Shown: positions 7,641-14,182 of the stretch, piece after piece | How positions within the stretch are numbered: the first letter of the stretch is position 1 | How the letters are laid out: every line of letters begins with the position of its first letter | Origin: Thermoplasmata archaeon | GTDB taxonomy: Archaea > Thermoplasmatota > Thermoplasmata > Halarchaeoplasmatales > Halarchaeoplasmataceae | Direction of reading: 5' to 3' | Length of the DNA: 14,215 nt | Assembly: GCA_019594025.1 (NCBI GenBank) | Contig: JAFDUB010000036.1 | Location: 1 to 14,215, forward strand | The notes under the pieces: model-generated | Told to the model about the DNA's origin: nothing | Database searches by the model: none | Seen by the model: the letters and a program-made list of their open reading frames with translations, nothing else | Made by a program: the position numbers and the translations under genes

Positions 7641-9010
7641 CTTCCCTCCTCCAAAATTCTAAGACCTTCTTTACCCGGGTAAATCTCGAATACCTTCGCA
7701 CCAGCTCTGAACAACTTATGAATCATCTTTTCAAGTTTGATATAATCCCTGAATGCCATTTTCAACTTTTCTTCATCAACTTCTTCTACCTCGTACCAGG
7801 GAGAAAAAGGTATTATAACCCATACCGCGTGGTTCATGGCTTTTAACTTCTCAACGGACTTTATAACAAGTCCTGGGTCGGTTTCCATGTCAGTTATAAA
7901 CACGATCAATGAGCGCTTATTAACCCCTCTCTTAATCTCTCTTATTGCGTTGACCAACCCGCCAATCCTTTTGGATTTTCCTCCAAAGCGTATTTTGTTT
8001 ACCTGTTCCAAAAACTGAAGCTCCGCGTCTTTGAGCGTGTCCATGGTAATCTCTTTGTCGTACCTCAGTTCATTATACTCCATGGACTTCTTCGGACCCG
8101 GGAGGTCCGATATAGCTTTGTATATTCTTGGGAAGGTAGTACGTTTTTTATCTGGCTTTTGATAGAATAAAACGTTCCGGTGGTCGTAAACTGTCAGACC
8201 TATATCGTGACCTGATAGCTCCAATTCTTTGAGGAGTTCCAGTGTAAGAAACGTCACGTGATTATGTTTCTTTTTGCCTCTGCGCATGGAAGGAGACATG
8301 TCCAGGAATATACTGCACTCCAATAACGCCATCTTTTCGTACTCTTTGGTCATCAATTTACCAAACTTCGAAACTGATTTCCAATGTATGTCCCTCAATT
8401 TATCGCCGGGTTGATACTCCCTGATCTCCTCTAACTCTTCGGAGGTTGTAGTGAAACGCTGAATATCTTCTACAAGTTCTTCCAGATGTACCCTATGTGC
8501 ATATGCCTTTGCGTGGCGAATTGTGTCTTTGGAGGGATATACAACCATTTCACTCTGAGAGGGGTGCTTAAAGTCACTTTTATACAGTCCCATAGGATCG
8601 TAGATTGTTCCCGTCAACGCACCCATTTTTGCCCTGCCCGATGATGTAGGATAGACGGGGTACTCAAAGAGTATCTTAGAATTCAACATGCGCTGTAATA
8701 CACTTTTATCATCGGTTTCCATGTCCGGGTCGTCAGCTTTAAGGGATAAACGAACAGGACCCTGAGATTCGATCTTATGAGATATTTTCACACCTTCGTC
8801 AACGTATGCGGTATCCTGTTTTATCTTTGTATCCACCTTGATGCTTGAACTTTTTCTGCTTAGGTACGTATGGGAGTAAACGAAAACCGATAGTATTCCC
8901 GTCCCGATTACAGCCATGAAGGGATTGCTTAGAAAGTAGGCCCCGATGAAAAGGTATATCGGTACAATCAAAATCAACTTCCCTCTAGTGGTAAGATTGA
9001 TCGACGACAT
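7637..9010 (-). CDS. DUF58 family protein with vWA-like MIDAS motif
   Basis: A 457-residue membrane-anchored DUF58 protein. Two N-terminal hydrophobic segments (about residues 11-27 and 30-45) are followed by a beta domain and then the DUF58 signature REYQPGDKLRDIHWK at about 197-211, with KFGKLMTKEYE after it. A vWA-like domain follows, with the metal-site motif D237-x-S239-x-S241 (LDMSPSM) and a later VFITDMETD strand that could supply the third metal ligand. In known systems DUF58 proteins pair with MoxR ATPases; the MoxR gene here lies two genes away on the opposite strand. The ATG at 9010 is 1 base past the upstream stop, with GGAGGAG overlapping that stop. The role in envelope assembly or maturation is inferred; no substrate can be named. 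Confidence 0.93.
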   Translation of the reverse strand: MSSINLTTRGKLILIVPIYLFIGAYFLSNPFMAVIGTGILSVFVYSHTYLSRKSSSIKVDTKIKQDTAYVDEGVKISHKIESQGPVRLSLKADDPDMETDDKSVLQRMLNSKILFEYPVYPTSSGRAKMGALTGTIYDPMGLYKSDFKHPSQSEMVVYPSKDTIRHAKAYAHRVHLEELVEDIQRFTTTSEELEEIREYQPGDKLRDIHWKSVSKFGKLMTKEYEKMALLECSIFLDMSPSMRRGKKKHNHVTFLTLELLKELELSGHDIGLTVYDHRNVLFYQKPDKKRTTFPRIYKAISDLPGPKKSMEYNELRYDKEITMDTLKDAELQFLEQVNKIRFGGKSKRIGGLVNAIREIKRGVNKRSLIVFITDMETDPGLVIKSVEKLKAMNHAVWVIIPFSPWYEVEEVDEEKLKMAFRDYIKLEKMIHKLFRAGAKVFEIYPGKEGLRILEEGR

Positions 9011-9011
9011 G

Positions 9012-9914
9012 TCACTCCTCCTCTGTCACCGTTACCCACATGTGTAAAGTTCGGTATACCTCTTCTTCAACTCTAAGGAAGAATATCAAACGATAGCTAC
9101 CGGGTTCTTCTACAGAGACGTTTATGTGCTGTTGCCACACATCGAGATGTTCGAGATTTATATCAGCGGACATATAAGTGTTATTGGTAAGCGAGATATT
9201 ATAATCGTCGGGTATATCTCCCGCATTTGTCATGTTCCCTGGCTCGTTCCCCAAGCCGATGCAAAGCTCGTAATCCACCGAACTATGCTCCCTGTTTACT
9301 ATGCCTACGATGAGATGAGAACTCTGGTTTACCGTCAACGATGTCACGTAATCGTCGGCCATACCTTCGGGCCCCAGTATGTAGAATTCCGTGAACCTCT
9401 CACCCGTTCTCGGTGTTGTGATAATATAGGCCGCTAGAACCCCCGAAGATATCAAAAGAACAACGGTGGCGACGACCAGAAGACGATCGATGGTATCATA
9501 TTCACTCCAGTTCGGTTGTTCTATTTTTATGTCGACGTCGAACCTTTCTTCCAACGGTATAGACAGCCTACGCAGGTATGAGAGTCCGCAAAGGGCCAGA
9601 ATTAATATGGACAGGGAGGTAAGTATGGAGGTCAGGGTAATATTCCATACGTAGTTCAACAAAAGACCAACTAATGGGGTGAGAGCGATGCTCAGGCTGA
9701 ATGATAAAGCCAGTCTCTCTATACGATCCAAGCCTTGCTCCTCGGGAAACAGGGTTGAAATGAGAGCGTAACCAGGGAAGAAAAGAAGAAAGGGTAATCC
9801 CAATATCGGTCGCAGTATCGAATCAGGCATAAACACTATTATCGGTATCAGTATTAGGGTAAGTGATATCACGACCAGGAGGTCCCATGGGTTTTCTTTA
9901 GTGTGTATCTCCAC
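9012..9914 (-). CDS. DUF1616-type membrane protein
   Basis: About 300 residues. The N-terminal half has four hydrophobic helices, including LRPILGLPFLLFFPGYALI, a pattern typical of DUF1616, followed by LDRIERLALSFSLSIAL, also characteristic. A further helix (about LLVVATVVLLISSGVLAAYII) leads to an outer domain with several N-glycosylation sequons and beta-rich sequence ending VYRTLHMWVTVTEEE. No function is known; members often sit near cell-surface and polysaccharide genes. The start is chosen at the GTG at 9914, since AGGTGT lies 6 bases before it and a TATA box about 37 bases before it. An in-frame GTG at 9935 would add 7 residues but has no ribosome binding site and would precede the expected transcription start. 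It heads the minus-strand half of the MoxR/DUF58 module. Confidence 0.82.
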   Translation of the reverse strand: MEIHTKENPWDLLVVISLTLILIPIIVFMPDSILRPILGLPFLLFFPGYALISTLFPEEQGLDRIERLALSFSLSIALTPLVGLLLNYVWNITLTSILTSLSILILALCGLSYLRRLSIPLEERFDVDIKIEQPNWSEYDTIDRLLVVATVVLLISSGVLAAYIITTPRTGERFTEFYILGPEGMADDYVTSLTVNQSSHLIVGIVNREHSSVDYELCIGLGNEPGNMTNAGDIPDDYNISLTNNTYMSADINLEHLDVWQQHINVSVEEPGSYRLIFFLRVEEEVYRTLHMWVTVTEEE

Positions 9915-9948
9915 TATAAGACACCTTTTGAACACATTTTGCTCTCGG

Positions 9949-9954
9949 TATAAA
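9949..9954 (-). promoter_or_regulatory. Probable TATA box for the DUF1616-DUF58 operon
   Basis: The minus strand reads GGATTTATACC here. A start about 26 bases downstream would fall near 9925, leaving a short leader that contains AGGTGT and the GTG at 9914. It separates this operon from the one-carbon operon that ends at 9967 on the same strand, although read-through cannot be excluded. Confidence 0.45.
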
Positions 9955-9966
9955 TCCTTTCCGACC

Positions 9967-10305
9967 TTATTCGTCTTTAAAGTATATCGATTCGCACTGA
10001 ACGTACTCTAAATCGTTCTCTAGGGCGATTTCAGCCTTCTGCAGCTCTCTACCTAGATAGGCTGCATGGTCTCGGCGAGTGACCAGTTCATTTGCAATGA
10101 TAGTATCGCAGATAGCCTTCGCAGTTTTTCCTTTGACCACTTTAGTTAATCTACCGGTTTCCACTTCCAACTTACCGCCCTTCTGTACGTTTAGGTAGTG
10201 TTCCACCACTATTTGATCGTCTCTCAAAAAAATCACGAAAAACCCTTTGGGATCGAATACCATTTCTTTGTTCTCTTCAGCTTTTATCACTTCAACTTCT
10301 TTCAT
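9967..10305 (-). CDS. Small DUF4346-like protein at the end of the one-carbon operon
   Basis: A 112-residue soluble protein. It resembles the DUF4346 domain from memory: DPKGFFVI at residues 18-25, IVVEHY at 32-37, a conserved-looking DHAAYLGREL at 79-88, KAEIAL at 90-95, and EYVQCE near the end. DUF4346 is otherwise found as part of larger proteins that carry pterin-binding (dihydropteroate-synthase-like) domains, the same fold class as MtrH. No catalytic residues are evident. The ATG at 10305 overlaps the end of metE by 14 bases, so the two are co-translated. Its position suggests an accessory role in methyl transfer, such as holding the pterin, the corrinoid protein or a complex together, but this is inference. 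The domain assignment itself should be tested by profile search. Confidence 0.72.
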   Translation of the reverse strand: MKEVEVIKAEENKEMVFDPKGFFVIFLRDDQIVVEHYLNVQKGGKLEVETGRLTKVVKGKTAKAICDTIIANELVTRRDHAAYLGRELQKAEIALENDLEYVQCESIYFKDE

Positions 10306-11179
10306 TAAGTACCATCTCTCTAGCTTTTACCATGTTATTTAGTTTTTTACGTGCCACCTCTTCGGGCAGATTCCTTAAACCGCAATCGGGATCTATCAAA
10401 GAATCGGGTCCGAATGCGTCCAATACTCTTTCGACCCTTTCAGCGATAGTTTCAACTTTCTCTACGGGTGCTTCGGTACTAACTACACCTACAGCCATTT
10501 GCTGTGAAAACTGCAGGTCTCCGTAAACGTCGTAAAGATGTGGATGTTGGGTGAACTCATGATCTAGTATGTCCACGTCGAACTCGACCAAGTGATTTAC
10601 GATGTTACTTACATCACCACAAACATGAAGCGCGGTCTTCACGTCAACATCCAGCACTTTCTCCACGGCTTCTTTTGCCTTTTCATCGTACTCAACAGAT
10701 AGGAAAGGTTCGTCCAGCTGAATCACACTGCAAACCGAGGATAGGGCTTCCGCCTCCTGGTGAAGTGCATCTGCTATATCGAACATGCATTCTTCTTTTG
10801 ACTCGTAATGGAAGTCTTTTACGGCAGTGGTTATGGTATATGGACCGGTGATTATACCCTTTAGCTCAACTCCCTCCGGCAGCAGTTTCTTCACCAACCT
10901 TTGATCAGCCACGGTAATCGGTCCCTTATAAGAGACTTTAGATACTACCTGGATGCGCTCCCGAAACCTAAAACCTCTCAGCCCGCTGGTAAAAATCGAT
11001 ATCATATCTCCCCGGGTTTGACCGTCGGAAACCAGATGAACACCGGCGTCTATCTGAGCTTTTACCGCTTTTTTTATACTTTCAACAAATGGATCCTCTC
11101 TTGTCCGGTAAGATGATTCCAACAGCTTTCGATCAGGTTTGGAGGGATAACTACCCACCACGGTGGTTGTTAGTTCCAT
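10292..11179 (-). CDS. metE: Core-type MetE: corrinoid-dependent methionine synthase
   Basis: Homocysteine methyltransferase of the short archaeal MetE type, matching only the C-terminal catalytic half of bacterial MetE (295 against about 750 residues). It transfers a methyl group to homocysteine to make methionine. Core enzymes of this kind use methylcobalamin or a methyl-corrinoid protein rather than methyl-tetrahydrofolate. The zinc site is intact: His185 and Cys187 in HVCGD, Glu208 in DHEFT, and Cys266 in DPDCGLR. The N-terminal VVGSYP motif and IQLDEP (about 153-158) are also typical. No transmembrane or signal sequence is present. It lies 31 bases after mtrH and overlaps the next gene by 14 bases. 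The ATG at 11179 has no clear ribosome binding site, but an AT-rich TATA-like element precedes it, so an internal leaderless promoter is possible. The neighbouring MtrA is the obvious methyl donor. Confidence 0.93.
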   Translation of the reverse strand: MELTTTVVGSYPSKPDRKLLESSYRTREDPFVESIKKAVKAQIDAGVHLVSDGQTRGDMISIFTSGLRGFRFRERIQVVSKVSYKGPITVADQRLVKKLLPEGVELKGIITGPYTITTAVKDFHYESKEECMFDIADALHQEAEALSSVCSVIQLDEPFLSVEYDEKAKEAVEKVLDVDVKTALHVCGDVSNIVNHLVEFDVDILDHEFTQHPHLYDVYGDLQFSQQMAVGVVSTEAPVEKVETIAERVERVLDAFGPDSLIDPDCGLRNLPEEVARKKLNNMVKAREMVLNERS

Positions 11180-11195
11180 GCCCGTTCATATGAGC

Positions 11196-11208
11196 TTATA
11201 ATAAAAAA
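11196..11208 (-). promoter_or_regulatory. Possible internal promoter before metE
   Basis: The minus strand reads TTTTTTATTATAA in the 31-base gap after mtrH, centred about 22-23 bases before the metE ATG. The gap also holds six T residues, so it could act as a T-rich terminator for upstream transcripts. Absence of a ribosome binding site before metE favours a leaderless start. The spacing is slightly short for a standard archaeal promoter. Confidence 0.35.
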
Positions 11209-11210
11209 GC

Positions 11211-12119
11211 TTATAGTTGGTTCAATGGATGATTTTTTGGTACCTCTATACCAAAGTAAGTCTCCGTCCCTTCGGCAATCAATCGGTCTATCATGGCCAC
11301 TACGGGAAGCTGCTTTCCAGCGTTCTCTATGGGTCCGTAGTATATGAAATCAGCACCAAATAGCATGGGAGGTACGTCAACAGCCGCGTCAAGCATCGGC
11401 ATAACCTCATTTTTATTTCTGTACTTACTCAACCAACTCCATGATTCAACGGCGTTATGCATGGCGCAGCCGGTGGGAAGTCCGAATTCACTCTTAAACA
11501 CCGGCACGGCCCTTAAAGCCTCGCTGGCACCTTCGCCAAAAGGAGTAACTGCGGTATCTAGGAGTCTGTGTTCTATATTATTCGATACTGCCAGCAATCC
11601 GTCGGGCATCAGCCTACTTCCTCCCTTCACCATGTTCAATCTTCCCTGGGCGCTGTTGTCCTGAGGATCGTAAGCCAGTATGATCGCCGCTTTGGGCGTA
11701 CAGCTTTCAAGGGTCTTCAATTCATCATCGGTAATTCCTAGATTGATGCTGTTGTACAATATACTATCCAGTGCACCGATCTGTTCTAGATGTTCCAGTA
11801 GTTGTATTCTAACCTCTGATTCGGGAACATCGAACGATACGACACCTTCTACAACTTCTAAAATAAAATCAACCTTCCAATCGATTTCGTCTTCTTCGTA
11901 TATGAAAACATCCACTAAAGTCTGCACCGCAAGTTCATCTGCCGTTTCCTGCTGAGATAAGATTAGTTCCTCTACCTCTTCAAGAGAGCTCTTGGGATCT
12001 TTAAACTGCCCTTCGTAAAATGTTGAACCTACCGCCAGTGTGGCTCTCTCTCCGGGCTGACCTCCCACTTCTATATCATCGATTTTGTATATCTTTTGTT
12101 CTTTGGCAAATGTAAGCAT
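11211..12119 (-). CDS. mtrH: MtrH: tetrahydromethanopterin methyltransferase subunit H homologue
   Basis: A 302-residue soluble protein, close to the usual MtrH length of about 310. In methanogens MtrH transfers the methyl group from methyl-tetrahydromethanopterin to the Co(I) corrinoid on MtrA. It belongs to the pterin-binding TIM-barrel superfamily. Family features seen are the N-terminal FAKEQKIYKI..VGGQPGE, VYNSIN-like LYNSINLGITDDE, AAIILAYDPQD, a LLDTAV strand, and FGLPTGCAMHNAVESW near residue 220. There are no membrane segments. Its start directly abuts the mtrA stop and has a perfect GGAGGTGA site 5 bases before the ATG, so the two are made together. None of the other Mtr subunits (B, C, D, E, F, G) is adjacent. 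The natural pterin could be tetrahydromethanopterin or a folate; sequence alone does not settle this. Confidence 0.95.
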   Translation of the reverse strand: MLTFAKEQKIYKIDDIEVGGQPGERATLAVGSTFYEGQFKDPKSSLEEVEELILSQQETADELAVQTLVDVFIYEEDEIDWKVDFILEVVEGVVSFDVPESEVRIQLLEHLEQIGALDSILYNSINLGITDDELKTLESCTPKAAIILAYDPQDNSAQGRLNMVKGGSRLMPDGLLAVSNNIEHRLLDTAVTPFGEGASEALRAVPVFKSEFGLPTGCAMHNAVESWSWLSKYRNKNEVMPMLDAAVDVPPMLFGADFIYYGPIENAGKQLPVVAMIDRLIAEGTETYFGIEVPKNHPLNQL

Positions 12120-12683
12120 TTATTTCACCTCCATGGAAGACACGTCTCCCCACGGGCTCAATTCGATAGACGCGTGAAGGGCGATTGTGCATTCTTTCAT
12201 GGACGTAGGTTGTTCTTTGAATTTAATAGCTATGTATGGTTCTCCAAAGCATCCAGGATTGCGTTTAACTAATCCGTCTATCTCTTTCTGCACCATATTT
12301 CTGTCGGTAGTGCTTATCATATCTATAACCTCAATCTGCTCCCGAAACCTATCGACCGCTCCTTGCTCTAGATTTTCTATATAGGGTACAGCCCCTGGTG
12401 CATCTATTATTCTCCCATTATCGTCTATTCCGTTTTCCGCTAGGCATAACAAGGTCTTCCCGGATCGATGCCCCCTTATTTCATTTCCGCAGATAATAAG
12501 GTAACGTATATTTGGATTCGAGATAACGTTTGCCACAACTTTCTCGATCCCTAAATTTTCGGTCTTCATAGGACCCCATATGGCGGCGTTATCGAATGAA
12601 TACTTCTCACTCAAAGTAACTATCGCTACGGGTGATTCCGGATCTCCATCGGTGTAATCTCCGGACCATGGATACATGCTCAT
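12120..12683 (-). CDS. mtrA: MtrA: soluble corrinoid-binding methyltransferase subunit A homologue
   Basis: A 187-residue corrinoid protein that carries the methyl group on cobalt. It matches the cytoplasmic domain of MtrA closely: YPWSGDYTDGDPESPVA at the start, GPMKTENLGIEKVVANVISN (about 37-56), IRYLIICGNEIRGHRSG with His72 at the place of the conserved cobalt-ligand histidine, and VPYIENL (about 99-105). Methanogen MtrA is about 240 residues and ends in a membrane helix. This one has instead a short polar C-terminus (TIALHASIELSPWGDVSSMEVK region) with no hydrophobic helix, so it should be cytoplasmic. The start at 12683 forms an ATGA overlap with the metF stop and has GAGGG upstream; an in-frame ATG two codons later is an alternative. 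Likely partners are MtrH (methyl donor enzyme) and core MetE (acceptor enzyme). Confidence 0.94.
   Translation of the reverse strand: MSMYPWSGDYTDGDPESPVAIVTLSEKYSFDNAAIWGPMKTENLGIEKVVANVISNPNIRYLIICGNEIRGHRSGKTLLCLAENGIDDNGRIIDAPGAVPYIENLEQGAVDRFREQIEVIDMISTTDRNMVQKEIDGLVKRNPGCFGEPYIAIKFKEQPTSMKECTIALHASIELSPWGDVSSMEVK
12125..12132 (-). promoter_or_regulatory. Strong ribosome binding site for mtrH
   Basis: The minus strand reads GGAGGTGA, a full match to the archaeal 16S 3' end, inside the last codons of mtrA and 5 bases before the mtrH ATG. It fixes the mtrH start and indicates efficient coupled translation of the two subunits. Confidence 0.85.
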
Positions 12684-13627
12684 TTCATCCCTCTGATTAT
12701 GTCGGCCGCCATGTCCTCCGAACGCATAGGGATGATATGGGCGCCGATTTTAGTATTTAATCCTCTTTCTTGGACTCCCTCTCGAATATCCCGATACATG
12801 TCCTGCACGAACTCGATGGATTCTTTGGAAAAGTCATCGGCCTCCATGAGTCGTGATTGTACGCTTTGGGGGATGTTTACTTGGGGTACGGTATCCGATA
12901 AAAATTTCATCTCCTCCGGTGAAGCGAAGGGGGCCGTGCTTACAAGTATAGGCGGGTTTCTTTCCGCCATGGTTTCTATCTCATCTATCAGAGAGATTGC
13001 TTCCTGAGAATCGTAGGTTATCTGCGTCTGGAAAAAATCCGCTCCAGCGGTGATCTTTTTTACCGCGTATCTTGATTCCTGGGTCCGGTTGGGCAGCAGC
13101 ACACCGCCTACTGTAAAATTCGTGGGCCTTTCCAGTTCTTCAAGTTCCGTTAGATATCTATTTCTCAATCTAGACTGACGGGTGGATAATTCAGGCATCA
13201 ATCTGCCTTTGTTCAGATGATCTTTTATTCCTGTTATCAATTCTAAGGAATTTATCGATTCCGGCTTGTCCTCCGCAGGGTAATCCCCCACCGCTAGATC
13301 ACCGGTCATGGCCAATATATTCCGGATACCTAGACTGTCCGCACCTAAAAGCCATTTCTGTAGACCGCTGAGAGTTGAGTCGCGGCAGGTAAGATGGGCG
13401 ATGGTTTCGATACCAAGTTTTTCATTCAATAAATGAGCATATGGTGCTGGGTCTATCCTTACTTTTCCTACAGGATTGTTACACACGTTCACCGCGGTTA
13501 TTCGGTCAAGAAAATCGTAGTTAGAAATGCGTTCTATATATTCATCAACGTTTCCTCCCCGTGGCGAGGGGACTTCGTAAGTCATCGGAAAGTCCTCTTT
13601 CTCTATCCGTTTCAATAGTTCGTTCAT
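12680..13627 (-). CDS. metF: MetF-like methylene-pterin reductase
   Basis: A 315-residue protein of the methylenetetrahydrofolate reductase (MetF) family, an FAD TIM-barrel enzyme that reduces a methylene-pterin to a methyl-pterin. Visible signatures are YEVPSPRG with Glu18 at the place of the catalytic glutamate of bacterial MetF, AHLTCRDSTLSGLQ, LGIRNILAMTGD (the classic L-x-x-x-GI-x-NIL-x-x-x-GD pattern), and GADFFQTQITYD. Length is normal for the family. It is the first gene of the operon, with a TATA box about 27 bases before the ATG and no ribosome binding site, so probably a leaderless start. The stop overlaps the mtrA start by 4 bases. Methanogens normally use the F420-dependent enzyme Mer for this step, so a MetF-type enzyme joined to mtrA and mtrH is notable. 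No metV-like zinc partner gene is adjacent, and the electron donor is unknown. Confidence 0.9.
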   Translation of the reverse strand: MNELLKRIEKEDFPMTYEVPSPRGGNVDEYIERISNYDFLDRITAVNVCNNPVGKVRIDPAPYAHLLNEKLGIETIAHLTCRDSTLSGLQKWLLGADSLGIRNILAMTGDLAVGDYPAEDKPESINSLELITGIKDHLNKGRLMPELSTRQSRLRNRYLTELEELERPTNFTVGGVLLPNRTQESRYAVKKITAGADFFQTQITYDSQEAISLIDEIETMAERNPPILVSTAPFASPEEMKFLSDTVPQVNIPQSVQSRLMEADDFSKESIEFVQDMYRDIREGVQERGLNTKIGAHIIPMRSEDMAADIIRGMK

Positions 13628-13650
13628 GACGGATTAATCCTCAGCCGCCT

Positions 13651-13657
13651 ATTTAAA
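13651..13657 (-). promoter_or_regulatory. TATA box for the metF-mtrA-mtrH operon
   Basis: The minus strand reads AATATTTAAATAGG, with TTTAAAT centred 27 bases before the metF ATG at 13627. The spacing predicts transcription starting at or beside the ATG. No ribosome binding site is present before metF, which agrees with a leaderless message. Confidence 0.6.
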
Positions 13658-13703
13658 TATTATGCTCTAAAAATTTAAAAAAAAAACGTATTTCCAAAAA
13701 ACC

Positions 13704-13711
13704 TTTATATA
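13704..13711 (+). promoter_or_regulatory. TATA box for the 13734 gene
   Basis: AAAAAACCTTTATATAGC contains a strong TTTATATA centred about 26 bases before the ATG at 13734, with a purine-rich BRE-like stretch just upstream. Together with a lack of any ribosome binding site ahead of the ATG, this predicts a leaderless transcript. The 106-base region is shared with the divergent metF promoter. Confidence 0.65.
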
Positions 13712-13733
13712 GCAACCGATAGTATTTACATCT

Positions 13734-14147
13734 ATGGAGGACTCTGAATCGTCCGATAAGACGGCCTTGTGTGAACACAAAAGAGGTGGCGACGACTGGC
13801 TACCCTTACTGAAGGGTTGGGAAAGGGATGTTTTAGCACTGCATCCATACTGCGGCTCATGTGGACTGGTGAGGAATATAGGGCCTGACAGAGCAAAAAA
13901 GCTCGGTTACTATACTGAAGTACTTTCAGAAATCGAGCGGTTCTTGAAGCACGATAGCAAAAAAGGAGGACGTCATAAACTAACTGAAAGCCAAAAACGA
14001 TTGATTGTAAAATGCATGGAAGAAGACGATGTTTTCGTTGATCTTTACGGTACTTTGGCTTCTGCCCAAAAAGAGCGATTTGTTGAAATTATCCAGAAGT
14101 ATAGACCGGATTTAAAAAAGTGCGAGATAGAATATTACTTGGAATGA
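13734..14147 (+). CDS. Small protein with putative zinc-binding Cys/His motif, unknown function
   Basis: A 137-residue soluble protein, probably conserved among archaea, but I cannot name the family. The N-terminal third has Cys13-x-His15 and then HPYCGSCG with His37, Cys40 and Cys43, which could form a zinc site (C-x-H with C-x2-C). The motif is followed by LVRNIGPDRAKKLGYY and then helical, charged sequence (KLTESQKRLIVKCMEE and AQKERFVEIIQKY). No catalytic motif or membrane segment is seen. A small regulatory or RNA-related protein would fit, but that is a guess. It has its own strong TATA box at leaderless distance and is divergent from the methionine operon, so it might regulate that operon; nothing in the sequence proves it. 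The stop is followed at once by six T residues. Confidence 0.85.
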   Translation: MEDSESSDKTALCEHKRGGDDWLPLLKGWERDVLALHPYCGSCGLVRNIGPDRAKKLGYYTEVLSEIERFLKHDSKKGGRHKLTESQKRLIVKCMEEDDVFVDLYGTLASAQKERFVEIIQKYRPDLKKCEIEYYLE

Positions 14148-14153
14148 TTTTTT
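14148..14153 (+). terminator. Possible T-tract terminator
   Basis: Six T residues directly after the stop of the 13734 gene, in an AT-rich stretch, fit the T-rich terminators common in archaea. No hairpin was seen, and the following gene starts only about 30 bases on. Confidence 0.3.
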
Positions 14154-14182
14154 AACAATTTATTTCATCATGGAATGATAAG

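Noticed and set aside
11344..11955. Plus-strand open frames of 106 and 91 codons opposite mtrH
   Set aside because: Both mirror the conserved mtrH coding strand and show no motif, promoter or ribosome binding site.
11211..12119. Dihydropteroate synthase as an alternative call for mtrH
   Set aside because: The fold class is shared, but the N-terminal VGGQPGE, YNSIN and GLPTGCAMHNAV motifs are those of MtrH, and it abuts mtrA.
12699..13007. Plus-strand open frame of 102 codons opposite metF
   Set aside because: Shadow of the metF gene, which has clear family signatures on the other strand.
13666..13686. A-rich stretch in the divergent region as an independent element or repeat
   Set aside because: Simple AT-rich promoter-flanking sequence with no repeat unit or symmetry; it may aid DNA opening or act as BRE context only.
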